Shown: piece by piece, positions 27,230 through 35,955 of the stretch
Layout of the letters: every line of letters starts with the position of its first letter
Numbering within the stretch: position 1 is the first letter of the stretch
Origin: Pseudosulfitobacter pseudonitzschiae
Lineage (GTDB): Bacteria > Pseudomonadota > Alphaproteobacteria > Rhodobacterales > Rhodobacteraceae
Assembly (NCBI RefSeq): GCF_900129395.1
Contig: NZ_FQVP01000005.1
Location: forward strand, 434,001-498,000
Length of the DNA stretch: 64,000 nt
Reading direction: 5' to 3'
The notes under the pieces: generated by a model
The model's input: the letters and a program-made list of their open reading frames with translations, nothing else
Database searches by the model: none
Told to the model about the DNA's origin: nothing
Program-made: the position numbers and the translations under genes

Positions 27230-28020
27230 ACACGAGCGATACGAAATGGTCTGATCTGGCGGTGCGCATGGGGTCGGCAACGGTTCTGGTGATCGTGGGG
27301 CTGGCCGGTGTGGCCATTGGTGGACATGCGTTCAACGTGATGGTGGCTCTGATCTGCGGGCTGTCGGTCTGGGAACTGGTGCGGATGCTGACCCCACGCA
27401 CCCCTGCGGTGGCATGGCAGCTGGCACTGTTGTCGGGTGTGGCGCTGTTGCTGTCGGGCTACCTGCCTGCGGGCTGGGCCTTGCCGGTGCTGCTGGCACC
27501 GATGATGGTGGGCTTTGGGCAACTGTCGCAGCATCGCACGATCTTTATGTCCTATGCGGTTCTGGTGCAGCTTGCGGGCTTTGGCATGATGTCGGTGCGC
27601 GACGAGCTTGGCTTTGGCTGGATGCTGTGGCTGGTGGTGGTCGTGGTGGTCACCGATGTTGTCGGTTATTTTGCAGGTCGGATGATCGGTGGGCCGAAAT
27701 TCTGGCCGCGCGTCAGCCCGAAAAAGACATGGTCCGGCACCGCCGCGGGTTGGGTCGGGGCGGCTGTGGTCGGCTGGATCACCATGATCGTGACCGGCGC
27801 CACCAGCGAGTTGATCGGGATTTCCATCGCTATTTCAATGGCATCCCAGATGGGCGACATCGCGGAAAGCGCGATCAAGCGGCACATGGGCGTCAAGGAC
27901 AGCAGCACGCTGATCCCCGGACACGGCGGTTTTCTCGACCGGTTTGACGGGATGATGGGGGCGTCGGTGTTCCTGCTGATCGTGGGACAGATCATCGGCT
28001 TCCCGCCCGGATTGGTCTGA
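27226..28020 (+). CDS. cdsA: Phosphatidate cytidylyltransferase
   Basis: A 264-residue inner-membrane enzyme forming CDP-diacylglycerol, the branch point of phospholipid synthesis. It has several membrane helices, KKTWSGTAAGWVGA, and the complete CdsA signature near the C-terminus (SAIKRHMGVKDSS followed by LIPGHGGFLDRFD). ATG 27226 overlaps the uppS stop (ATGA) and follows GGAGGGG. It is slightly shorter than E. coli CdsA (285). Confidence 0.95.
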   Translation: MNTSDTKWSDLAVRMGSATVLVIVGLAGVAIGGHAFNVMVALICGLSVWELVRMLTPRTPAVAWQLALLSGVALLLSGYLPAGWALPVLLAPMMVGFGQLSQHRTIFMSYAVLVQLAGFGMMSVRDELGFGWMLWLVVVVVVTDVVGYFAGRMIGGPKFWPRVSPKKTWSGTAAGWVGAAVVGWITMIVTGATSELIGISIAISMASQMGDIAESAIKRHMGVKDSSTLIPGHGGFLDRFDGMMGASVFLLIVGQIIGFPPGLV

Positions 28021-28026
28021 GCCGGC

Positions 28027-29205
28027 ATGACGCGCAGGCGTATCAGCATTCTGGGGGCCACAGGGTCCATCGGGCAGAACACCATTGACCTGATCAAACG
28101 GGATCTGGCGGCCTACGAGGTCGTGGCGCTGACGGGTGCAGGCAACATAGCGCAACTGGCGACCGACGCGCGGGCGTTGAGAGCGCAGGTGGCCGTGACT
28201 GCGGACGCGCACCGTCTGGACGATCTGCGCGCGGCCCTGGCCGGATCGGGGATCGAGGCGGCCGCGGGCCAGGCGGCCCTGTCCGAGGCCGCAGCGCGCC
28301 CTGCCGACTGGGTGATGTCCGCGATCGTCGGTGCAGCGGGGCTGGCCCCCGGCATGGCGGCGTTGGAACAGGGCGCAACACTGGCGCTGGCCAACAAGGA
28401 GTCGCTGGTCTGCGGGGGCACGTTGATCCTTGAGACCGCGCGCAAGCACAACGCGCGACTGCTGCCGGTCGACAGCGAACACAGCGCCGTGTTCCAGGCG
28501 CTGGTGGGCGAGGATATGGCAGCGGTTGAACGCATCGTCATCACCGCATCGGGCGGCGCCTTCAGCGACTGGCCGCTGGCCGACCTGCCCAATGCGACGC
28601 TGGCGCAGGCGTCGAGCCATCCCAATTGGGACATGGGCCAGCGGATCACCATCGACTCCGCGTCGATGTTCAACAAGGCCTTGGAAGTCATTGAAACGCG
28701 AGAGTATTTCGGCGTTGAACCTGACAAGATCGAAGTGCTGGTGCACCCCGAATCCATGATCCACGCGCTTGTCGGCTTTCACGACGGGGCGCTGATGGCG
28801 CATGTGGGGCCACCCGATATGCGCCATGCCATCGGCTATGCGTTGCACTGGCCTGAACGGCGCGCTCTGCCGGTCGAACGGCTGGACCTTGCGGCCATCG
28901 GCAGCCTGACCTTTCGCGCTCCGGACACGGCCCGCTGGCCTGCATTGCGGCTGGCGCGCGAGGTGATGGCGCGCGGCGGGCTGGCGGGGGCGGTGTTCAA
29001 CGCCGCCAAGGAAACCGCGCTGGACGGATTTATCGCAGGCCATCTGAGTTTTACCGCCATGGCCGAAGTGGTCGAACAGGTGCTGACGCAGATGGACGCG
29101 GCGGGCGGTCACATTGACGCCCAAATGACACTTGATAACGTCGTCGCTGCTGACCATTTGGCACGCAGGACCGCGCGAAACATAATAGAAAAAAGAGCAG
29201 GGTAG
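28027..29205 (+). CDS. dxr: 1-deoxy-D-xylulose 5-phosphate reductoisomerase
   Basis: A 392-residue NADPH-dependent enzyme producing MEP, the committed step of the non-mevalonate isoprenoid pathway that also feeds UppS. The NADPH-binding ILGATGSIGQNTIDL is at the N-terminus; ANKESLVCGG, VDSEHSAVFQAL and the flexible-loop/substrate region SGGAFSDWPLADL and HPNWDMGQRITIDSA-like SHPNWDMG are clear. It starts 6 bases after cdsA and ends 4 bases before rseP. Confidence 0.97.
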   Translation: MTRRRISILGATGSIGQNTIDLIKRDLAAYEVVALTGAGNIAQLATDARALRAQVAVTADAHRLDDLRAALAGSGIEAAAGQAALSEAAARPADWVMSAIVGAAGLAPGMAALEQGATLALANKESLVCGGTLILETARKHNARLLPVDSEHSAVFQALVGEDMAAVERIVITASGGAFSDWPLADLPNATLAQASSHPNWDMGQRITIDSASMFNKALEVIETREYFGVEPDKIEVLVHPESMIHALVGFHDGALMAHVGPPDMRHAIGYALHWPERRALPVERLDLAAIGSLTFRAPDTARWPALRLAREVMARGGLAGAVFNAAKETALDGFIAGHLSFTAMAEVVEQVLTQMDAAGGHIDAQMTLDNVVAADHLARRTARNIIEKRAG

Positions 29206-29209
29206 AGTT

Positions 29210-30559
29210 TTGGACATTATCGGATTGCTTCCACAGGCCGGCGGGCTGATCTGGATCGTCGTCGCCTTTGTCGTGGCGCTGAGCATCATCGTGACGATCC
29301 ATGAATATGGTCACTATATCGTCGGTCGCTGGTCGGGCATCCATGCCGATGTGTTTTCTTTGGGTTTTGGTCCGGTGATCTACAAACGCACCGACAAACG
29401 CGGGACCCAATGGCAAATCGCGGCGCTGCCCTTTGGGGGCTATGTCAAGTTTGCGGGCGACGCGAACGCAGCCTCGGGCAAGGACACGGACGCCATGCAG
29501 GCGGTGGAAGCCGATGCCGTGGCGCTGCGGCGGACCATGCATGGTGCACCGCTTTGGGCACGTGCCGCGACCGTGGCCGCGGGGCCTGTGTTCAACTTTG
29601 TCTTTTCGATCCTGTTGTTTGCTGCCCTGTTCCTGGGGTCGGGAACAACACGCGACCAACTGACGGTTGGTGAATTGCGCGCATTGCCGACCGAGGTGAA
29701 CGAATTGCAGCCGGGCGACGAGATCCTGCAAATCGCAGGCAAATCGGTTCCCTTGATCAGCGAGGACAGCTTTGGGCCGTTCCTGAGCAGTGTGCCCAAG
29801 ACAGAGCAACTGGACTACCGGGTCAGGCGCGATGGCGCGGAACTGGATGTTCAGGGGCCCCAGATCTTTCCGCCGCTGGTCGTCGGGCTTGTTCCGCGCA
29901 GTGCCGCCTATCAGGCGGACCTGGACGTGGGTGACGTGATCGTAGGCGTGAATGGCACGCCGATCTCCGTCTTTGATCAACTGAAAACCAATGTCGAGGC
30001 TTCGGACGGGGCGCCCGTGGCGCTGACAGTCTGGCGAGATGGGGCCATCCTGGACAAGACCCTGTCGGCCAAGCGTGTCGACGAACCGCAGGCCGATGGC
30101 AGTTACACAACCGAATGGCGTATCGGCATTGTCGGCGGCATGGCATTCGAACTGGCGACCGAGCCGATGGGCGTCTGGCGTGCGCTGAGTGACGGGGTCA
30201 TCGAAACAGGCGGCATCATCACCGGCTCGCTGTCTGGCCTGGGTCATATCATCACCGGCGCAATCAGCACCTGTAACCTGTCAGGCCCCATCGGTATCGC
30301 GCAAACTTCGGGCGCGATGGCAAGCCAGGGCACGCAGTCGTTTTTGCGGTTCATCGCGGTGCTGAGCACGGCAGTAGGCTTGTTGAACCTGTTCCCGATC
30401 CCGGCGCTGGATGGCGGTCACCTGGTGTTTTACGCCTATGAGGCGGTGATGAAGCGTCCGCCCAGCGATGGTGCGCTGCGCATCCTGATGGGGATCGGTT
30501 TGACCCTGGTGCTGACGCTGATGATTTTTGCCCTTGGAAACGATATTTTCTGCCCCTGA
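29210..30559 (+). CDS. rseP: Site-2 intramembrane metalloprotease RseP (TTG start)
   Basis: A 449-residue inner-membrane zinc protease that cleaves anti-sigma factors or signal-peptide remnants within the membrane. The HExxH motif is TIHEYGHYIVGRW in the first helix; the second metal site is PIPALDGGHLVFY near the C-terminus; two PDZ-like regions lie between (for example SAAYQADLDVGDVIVGVNG). The best start is TTG 29210, giving MDIIGLLPQAGGLIW, 4 bases after the dxr stop with AGGGTAG-like spacing; no ATG precedes the catalytic helix. The next in-cluster genes are a microprotein and bamA, matching RseP's usual place in envelope stress control. Confidence 0.93.
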   Translation: MDIIGLLPQAGGLIWIVVAFVVALSIIVTIHEYGHYIVGRWSGIHADVFSLGFGPVIYKRTDKRGTQWQIAALPFGGYVKFAGDANAASGKDTDAMQAVEADAVALRRTMHGAPLWARAATVAAGPVFNFVFSILLFAALFLGSGTTRDQLTVGELRALPTEVNELQPGDEILQIAGKSVPLISEDSFGPFLSSVPKTEQLDYRVRRDGAELDVQGPQIFPPLVVGLVPRSAAYQADLDVGDVIVGVNGTPISVFDQLKTNVEASDGAPVALTVWRDGAILDKTLSAKRVDEPQADGSYTTEWRIGIVGGMAFELATEPMGVWRALSDGVIETGGIITGSLSGLGHIITGAISTCNLSGPIGIAQTSGAMASQGTQSFLRFIAVLSTAVGLLNLFPIPALDGGHLVFYAYEAVMKRPPSDGALRILMGIGLTLVLTLMIFALGNDIFCP

Positions 30560-30658
30560 CGGGGCAGGTCGACAGGGGTGCCACAGTTTCGCCACATTCC
30601 GACAAACTGACGCCATAATGGCTGTTTATGCACGTTCCGAGAAAAAGGAATATGCATC

Positions 30659-30781
30659 ATGCAAACACTGCAAAACGGTTACAAAGGCCTGAGCCTTTTG
30701 ATGTTGCTGAACTGGGATCGTGCGCTTTGTCTGGGTACGATAGCGGTCGCGTTGGGCGTTGCCACTTATATTGCCGGCTGA
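30659..30781 (+). CDS. 40-residue membrane microprotein upstream of bamA
   Basis: ATG 30659 to TGA 30779-30781 encodes MQTLQNGYKGLSLLMLLNWD followed by a hydrophobic helix (ALCLGTIAVALGVATYIAG) that ends the protein. AAAGGAA stands 8 bases before the ATG. It has its own hairpin terminator 30 bases downstream. An overlapping longer frame from 30652 yields an unlikely Cys/Arg-rich product, so I prefer this one. I recall similar short proteins with a GYKGLSLL motif in roseobacters but could not check. Function unknown; the single-pass membrane topology is clear. Confidence 0.7.
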   Translation: MQTLQNGYKGLSLLMLLNWDRALCLGTIAVALGVATYIAG

Positions 30782-30810
30782 TTGCGGGCAACTTCATTAC
30801 AACTTGTAAC

Positions 30811-30842
30811 AGCCCGCCGTTCACGGCGGGCTTTGTCGTTTT
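30811..30842 (+). terminator. Rho-independent terminator before bamA
   Basis: A 9-bp stem AGCCCGCCG / CGGCGGGCT with a TTCA loop is followed by TTGTCGTTTT. It should end the rseP/microprotein transcript, so bamA needs its own promoter. Confidence 0.75.
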
Positions 30843-30869
30843 GACAAGCCACCCCTTCTTGGGTACTCA
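30841..30869 (+). promoter_or_regulatory. bamA: Possible bamA promoter
   Basis: A perfect -35 TTGACA (30841-30846) is followed, after exactly 17 bases, by a weak -10 TACTCA (30864-30869). It lies directly after the terminator and 38 bases before the bamA ATG. The -35 is convincing, the -10 is not. Confidence 0.4.
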
Positions 30870-30906
30870 GAAGATCAATGGGTGTCTAAAAGAATGGGTC
30901 AAAACC

Positions 30907-33258
30907 ATGAGACTGGGGTTAGAGGGCGGTGCAGCCAAGCGACAAGGTCGTGCCTACATCGCGACTGGGCTTTTGCAAGCCTTCGTTTTTTGTGCAGCAA
31001 CTGCAACAAGTTATACATATTTTACTGCCGAAGCACAGGCTCAGACCTATCGGTTTGACAGTGTGATTGTCGAAGGCAATGCGCGGATTGGCCAGTCGGC
31101 AATCCTCAGCCAGGCCGGAATCGCACGCGGACAAAACCTGTCTGCGGGGCAATTGAACGACGCTTATCAGCGTCTGGTGGCCAGCGGATTGTTTGAAAGT
31201 GTCGCAATTGCGCCTCAGGGCAACACATTGCGGATCACGGTGGTTGAACTGCCGACGATCAACCGCATCAGCTTTGAAGGCAACCGTCGCATCAAGGATG
31301 ACGCGCTGACAGCATTGGTCAGTTCGTCCGAGCGCCGGGTGTTCAATCCCAGCCTTGCAGAAAAAGATGCCGCTGCCATCGCCGAGGCTTACTCGAACGA
31401 GGGCCGTTTGGCTGCCCGGGTCACCCCGCGCGTGATCAAGCGTCGCGACAACCGCGTCGATCTGGTGTTCGAAATCTTCGAAGGCGATATCGTCGAAGTG
31501 GAACGGCTGAGCTTTGTCGGCAACCGCGTGTTCTCGGACAGCCGTTTGCGTCGGGTTCTGGGCACAAAGCAGGCGGGCCTGTTCCGCACTCTGATCAAGG
31601 CCGACACATTTGTGGCGGACCGGATCGAAGCCGACAAGCAGATGCTGCGGGACTTCTACCTGTCGCGCGGCTATGTCGATTTCCGGATCAATTCGGTGAA
31701 TGCAGAACTGACCCAGGAGCGTGACGGTTATTTCCTGGTCTTCAACGTGCAGGAAGGTCAGCAATTCAAATTCGGGCAGGTGACCACGGTTTCCGAAATG
31801 CCGGGCGTTGACGCGGATGAATACCAGGCGGTCACGAAGATTCGCCCCGGTGTTGTCTATTCGCCCGCGCTGGTCGAGCAGGAAATCTCGCGCATGGAGG
31901 CGCTGGCGATCCGCAACACGGTTGATTTCATGCGGGTCGAACCGCGCATCACCCGCAACGACCGTGACCTGACGCTGGACATCGAATTCGTGATCAGCCG
32001 TGGCCCGCGCGTCTTTGTTGAACGCATCGACATTGAAGGCAACACCACCACGCTGGATCGCGTGATCCGCCGTCAGTTCCCGGTCGCCGAGGGTGACCCG
32101 TTCAACCCGCGCGAAATCCGTGAAAGCGCGGAACGCATCCGGGCGCTGGACTATTTTGAAACCGCGCAAGTGAACGCCCGCGAAGGGTCCAGCCCCGAGC
32201 AGGTGATCGTTGACGTTGACGTGGCGGAGAAACCGACAGGTTCGCTGAGCTTTGGTGGGACATTCTCGACGGCCAACGGCTTTGGTCTTGCGATTTCCTT
32301 TGTGGAACGCAACTTTGTCGGCCGTGGTCAGTCGCTCAAGCTGGACTTTTCCTCTGCCGAAGAAGCAGAAACATACGGTATCAGCTTCCGCGAACCGGCC
32401 TTGTTGGGACGTGATCTGGGGTTCGGGTTGCAGTTGTCGTACAGTGAAAGCGAAAGCAGCAGCTATACCTTCGACACCGAAAGCCTCATTTTTCAACCCA
32501 GCCTTGATTTCCCGCTGAGCGAAAACGGGCGTCTGTCGGTACGCTATACGGCAGAAAGCATCGAGGTTCTGGGACGCGATCCATCTGAGAACGGTGTTAT
32601 CATCGATGACGATATTGCCGCAGGTGCGCAATTCCGGTCGTCGGTCGGCTATACCTACACCTATGACACGCGCCGGTCCGGTCTGGACCCGACTGCGGGG
32701 GTTCTTCTGCAATTCGGCCAGGACTTTGCCGGTCTGGGAGGGGACAGCAAATTCATCCGTACGACGGGTAAGGTTGTCGGTCAAAAACGTATCTTCAACG
32801 ACGAAGTCATCCTGAGCGCGACGCTGGAAGGTGGCGTGCTGAGCTGGTCGGAAGGCAACAACCGTGCGATTGACCGCTTTATCCTGGGGCCAAACATCAT
32901 GCGCGGCTTTGAGCCGGGCGGCATCGGACCACGTGATGCGAACAACGGCGACGCCTTGGGCGGGAACATGTTCCTCTCGGCACGTTTCGAAGCGGAATTC
33001 CCCCTGGGTCTGCCGGAAGAATACGGCATTCGCGGCGCGGTCTTCTATGACGTTGGCAACCTTTGGGACCTCAGCGACGTGAACTTGAACGGGGGCTCAG
33101 TTCAGGGCGAAGACGGCTCGTTCCGTCACGTTCTGGGTCTTTCGATCCTGTGGGACACGCCCATTGGTCCGCTGCGGTTCAACTTTACCGATGCGATCAA
33201 GAAAGAGGACTTTGACCGCGATCAAAGCTTCGACCTGACCCTGTCGACCTCGTTCTGA
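30907..33258 (+). CDS. bamA: Outer membrane protein assembly factor BamA
   Basis: A 783-residue Omp85 protein, the core of the BAM complex that inserts beta-barrel proteins into the outer membrane. ATG 30907 gives an unusually long leader (about 40 residues, with the hydrophobic part LLQAFVFCAATATSYTYF and cleavage near AQAQ-TY). Five POTRA domains follow (about residues 45-390; the first begins YRFDSVIVEGNARIGQ), then the 16-strand barrel with VRYTAES and the lid-type motif GFEPGGIGPRD, ending in a Phe (LSTSF), as Omp85 proteins need. It is followed by skp and the lipid A genes. Confidence 0.97.
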   Translation: MRLGLEGGAAKRQGRAYIATGLLQAFVFCAATATSYTYFTAEAQAQTYRFDSVIVEGNARIGQSAILSQAGIARGQNLSAGQLNDAYQRLVASGLFESVAIAPQGNTLRITVVELPTINRISFEGNRRIKDDALTALVSSSERRVFNPSLAEKDAAAIAEAYSNEGRLAARVTPRVIKRRDNRVDLVFEIFEGDIVEVERLSFVGNRVFSDSRLRRVLGTKQAGLFRTLIKADTFVADRIEADKQMLRDFYLSRGYVDFRINSVNAELTQERDGYFLVFNVQEGQQFKFGQVTTVSEMPGVDADEYQAVTKIRPGVVYSPALVEQEISRMEALAIRNTVDFMRVEPRITRNDRDLTLDIEFVISRGPRVFVERIDIEGNTTTLDRVIRRQFPVAEGDPFNPREIRESAERIRALDYFETAQVNAREGSSPEQVIVDVDVAEKPTGSLSFGGTFSTANGFGLAISFVERNFVGRGQSLKLDFSSAEEAETYGISFREPALLGRDLGFGLQLSYSESESSSYTFDTESLIFQPSLDFPLSENGRLSVRYTAESIEVLGRDPSENGVIIDDDIAAGAQFRSSVGYTYTYDTRRSGLDPTAGVLLQFGQDFAGLGGDSKFIRTTGKVVGQKRIFNDEVILSATLEGGVLSWSEGNNRAIDRFILGPNIMRGFEPGGIGPRDANNGDALGGNMFLSARFEAEFPLGLPEEYGIRGAVFYDVGNLWDLSDVNLNGGSVQGEDGSFRHVLGLSILWDTPIGPLRFNFTDAIKKEDFDRDQSFDLTLSTSF

Positions 33259-33266
33259 GGAGTGTG

Positions 33267-33827
33267 ATGCGACGTTTTGTGCGCATCTTTCTGACCCTGC
33301 TGGCCACTGTGCTGGCAGGGTCTTTTGTTGCGGCCCAGGAACCACCGGCGCCGACCGCACCCAGCGTGATGCAAAGCCCGATCCTGACCGTTGACACGGA
33401 CCGCTTGTATTCGCAAAGCGCCTTTGGCCTGAGGGTCGCCAAGGAGATCGAGGAGCGCGGTGCCGACCTGGCCGCCGAGAACCGCAAGATCGAAGCGGAG
33501 CTGACCGCCGAAGAACAGGACCTGACCGACAAGCGTGCCAAGATGGACGCCGAAGCCTTCCGATCCCTCGCGGATGCATTCGACGAAAAAGTGCAAAGCA
33601 CCCGGCGCGCTCAAGAGGCAAAGGGACGCGAGCTGTCGCAATTGCTGGAAAAGGAACAGATCGCCTTTTTGAACGCCGCAGCGCCGGTGTTGGAGACCCT
33701 GATGCGCGAGTCGGGCGCTGCGGTGATCCTGGAACGGCGCAGCGTGTTCCTCAGTGCCAATGTCATCGATATCACCGATGCCGCCATTGCGCGGATCGAC
33801 GCCGCCCTGGGCGACGGAACCAAATAG
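33267..33827 (+). CDS. skp: OmpH/Skp-family periplasmic chaperone
   Basis: A 186-residue exported protein. The signal peptide (LTLLATVLAGSFVAAQ) is followed by a long charged, coiled-coil-rich region (EIEERGADLAAENRKIEAEL, KRAKM-type helices) that forms the tentacles of the Skp trimer, and a short C-terminal beta part with GAAVILERRSVFLSA. Skp holds unfolded outer-membrane proteins on their way to BamA. ATG 33267 or the overlapping GTG 33264 could both serve; GAGGAG lies just upstream. Confidence 0.9.
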   Translation: MRRFVRIFLTLLATVLAGSFVAAQEPPAPTAPSVMQSPILTVDTDRLYSQSAFGLRVAKEIEERGADLAAENRKIEAELTAEEQDLTDKRAKMDAEAFRSLADAFDEKVQSTRRAQEAKGRELSQLLEKEQIAFLNAAAPVLETLMRESGAAVILERRSVFLSANVIDITDAAIARIDAALGDGTK

Positions 33828-33906
33828 CATCACAGGGCCGTTTGCTTGCCCCGCCGCGCGCGGCTTGGTACTCTAACAGCCTGTAACATCACCGAAAGAA
33901 CAACCT

Positions 33907-34380
33907 ATGACCTCCGAGCTTCTGAGTGCCGACATTGATCTGATCCAGCGTATCCTGCCGCACCGCTATCCGTTCCTGCTGGTGGACAAGGTCGTGGACA
34001 TCGACGGCTATCAGACGGCGCGCGGCATCAAGAACGTGACGATGAACGAGCCACATTTTCAAGGTCATTTTCCAGGCAAGCCGATTATGCCGGGCGTGAC
34101 CATTGTCGAGGCGATGGCGCAGACGGCGGCGGTGATGGTGGGCACCGCGCTGAACATGGCCGACCGCGACATGCTGGTTTATTTTATGGCCATTGAGGGC
34201 TGCAAGTTCCGCCGCATGGTCGTACCCGGCGATGTGCTGGAACTGAAACTGCAAACCGTGCGCGGCAAGCCGGGCGGCAAGGTCTGGAAATTCTCGGGCG
34301 TGGCCGAGGTCGACGGCGAAATGGCCTGCGAAGCGTCGTTCACCGCGATGATGGACCTGCCCAAGGACGTAGTGGCATGA
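33907..34380 (+). CDS. fabZ: 3-hydroxyacyl-ACP dehydratase
   Basis: A 157-residue hot-dog-fold enzyme dehydrating 3-hydroxyacyl-ACP in fatty-acid elongation. It competes with LpxA for 3-hydroxyacyl-ACP, which explains its place among lipid A genes. The catalytic His is in [11 protein letters not shown] and the catalytic Glu in [20 protein letters not shown] is also typical. It overlaps lpxA by 4 bases (ATGA). The gap to skp is only 79 bases, so lpxD, which often sits here in other proteobacteria, is absent. Confidence 0.97.
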   Translation: MTSELLSADIDLIQRILPHRYPFLLVDKVVDIDGYQTARGIKNVTMNEPHFQGHFPGKPIMPGVTIVEAMAQTAAVMVGTALNMADRDMLVYFMAIEGCKFRRMVVPGDVLELKLQTVRGKPGGKVWKFSGVAEVDGEMACEASFTAMMDLPKDVVA

Positions 34381-35159
34381 GTGGCATCCACCCCTCTGCT
34401 GTCGTTGAAGACGGCGCACATATCGACCCCAGCGCGACGGTTGGTCCGTTCTGCCTGGTCGGTCCCGAGGTCGTGCTTGGCCCGAACGTCGAGCTGAAAA
34501 GCCATGTGGTTGTCACCGGGCGGACCACGGTGGGCGAAGGCACCGTGATCTTCTCCTTTGCCGTGATCGGTGAGATTCCGCAGGATCTGAAATTCAAGGG
34601 CGAAACCTCGGCGCTGGAAATCGGCAAGCGCAACCGCATCCGCGAACACGTCACGATGAACGGCGGCACCGAGGGCGGCGGCGGTGTGACCCGTGTTGGC
34701 GATGACGGGCTGTTCATGGCGGGCTGTCACATCGCGCATGACGCGCAGGTCGGCAACCGTGTGATCGTGGTCAACAACGCCGCTGTGGCGGGCCACTGTG
34801 TGCTTGAGGATGACGTGATCATCGGCGGGCTGTCGGGCATTCACCAGTTCGTCCGCATCGGGCAGGGCGCGATCATCGGGGCGGTCACCATGGTGACCAA
34901 CGATGTGATTCCCTACGGTCTGGTACAGGCCCCGCGCGGCGATCTGGACGGGCTGAACCTGGTCGGGCTGAAACGCCGCGGTGTGAAACGTGCCGACATC
35001 ACCGCGTTGCGGGCTGCCTTCCAGATGCTGGCACAGGGCGAGGGCACGTTCCACGACCGCGCCGAACGTCTGGGGGCCGAGACCGACAGCGACTATGTCA
35101 AACAGATCGTCGATTTCATCCTGGGTGAATCCGACCGGTCCTTCCTGACACCCAAGTGA
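34377..35159 (+). CDS. lpxA: UDP-N-acetylglucosamine acyltransferase
   Basis: A 260-residue left-handed beta-helix enzyme adding a 3-hydroxyacyl chain to UDP-GlcNAc, the first lipid A step. Hexapeptide repeats run through the first ~190 residues ([20 protein letters not shown]). The catalytic His is in [12 protein letters not shown], and [15 protein letters not shown] is conserved. A helical C-terminal domain follows. It is coupled to fabZ by an ATGA overlap and is followed after 7 bases by lpxI. Confidence 0.97.
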   Translation: MSGIHPSAVVEDGAHIDPSATVGPFCLVGPEVVLGPNVELKSHVVVTGRTTVGEGTVIFSFAVIGEIPQDLKFKGETSALEIGKRNRIREHVTMNGGTEGGGGVTRVGDDGLFMAGCHIAHDAQVGNRVIVVNNAAVAGHCVLEDDVIIGGLSGIHQFVRIGQGAIIGAVTMVTNDVIPYGLVQAPRGDLDGLNLVGLKRRGVKRADITALRAAFQMLAQGEGTFHDRAERLGAETDSDYVKQIVDFILGESDRSFLTPK

Positions 35160-35166
35160 GGCTTTG

Positions 35167-35955
35167 ATGCTGGCACTGATCGCGGGAACGGGGCAGATGC
35201 CCAAGGTGGTGGCCGACGCGATGCCCCAGCCGCCGCTGGTCTGTATGCTGGCGGGCAATGCGCCGGACGGGCTGGAACCTGACCTGACATTCCGTCTGGA
35301 AACGCTCGGCTCTTTGTTGGTTGATCTTGGCACGCGTGGCGTGACCGATGTCTGCTTTGTCGGCGGCATTGCGCGGCCCACCCTGGACCCTGACGCTTTG
35401 GATGCCGAAACCGCGCCACTGGTGCCGCTGTTCCAGCAGGCATTGGAGCAGGGCGACGACGGGGCGCTGCGCATCGTCTTGGATATTTTCGAAAAGACCG
35501 GCTTTGCCGTGCGCGGCGTCGAAGATCTGGTGCCGTCCCTTCTGGCCGAGGGCGGTGTCTATGGTGACATATGGCCCGACGCGCAAATGCGCCGGGACGC
35601 AGAGGCCGGTGCCGCGCATATCGCCCGCGAAGGTGCGCGGGACATCGGACAGGCCTGTGTCGTGGCGAATGGCGCGGTGATCGGCATGGAGGATGCCGCA
35701 GGCACCGATGCGCTGATCGCGCGGATGGCAGGCAAGCCCAAAGACCGCGCCATCCTGTTCAAGGCCCCGAAGCCGGGGCAGGAACGGCGCATCGACCTGC
35801 CCACCATCGGCCCCGACACAATCACCGCCTGCGCCGCCGCAGGCTTTGCCGGTATCGTCATTGATGCCGGTGACGTTCTGGTGCTGGACCGCGACGCGTG
35901 TGTCGCGCTGGCCGACCGCTACGGGCTGGTCCTGTGGGCGCGGACGGGCGACTGA
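35167..35955 (+). CDS. lpxI: UDP-2,3-diacylglucosamine pyrophosphatase LpxI
   Basis: A 262-residue enzyme of the LpxI (DUF1009) family that replaces LpxH in alphaproteobacteria and hydrolyses UDP-2,3-diacylglucosamine to lipid X. It starts LALIAGTGQMPKVVADA, has VCFVGGIARP and ends with the conserved region LPTIGPDTITACAAAGFAGI and a metal-binding DAGDVLVLD. ATG 35167 is preferred to TTG 35164. Its stop overlaps the lpxB start by one base (TGATG). Confidence 0.93.
   Translation: MLALIAGTGQMPKVVADAMPQPPLVCMLAGNAPDGLEPDLTFRLETLGSLLVDLGTRGVTDVCFVGGIARPTLDPDALDAETAPLVPLFQQALEQGDDGALRIVLDIFEKTGFAVRGVEDLVPSLLAEGGVYGDIWPDAQMRRDAEAGAAHIAREGARDIGQACVVANGAVIGMEDAAGTDALIARMAGKPKDRAILFKAPKPGQERRIDLPTIGPDTITACAAAGFAGIVIDAGDVLVLDRDACVALADRYGLVLWARTGD

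Noticed and set aside
30919-32784. A 621-codon frame antisense to bamA
   Set aside because: Shadow of the bamA codon pattern; no domain and no start signal.
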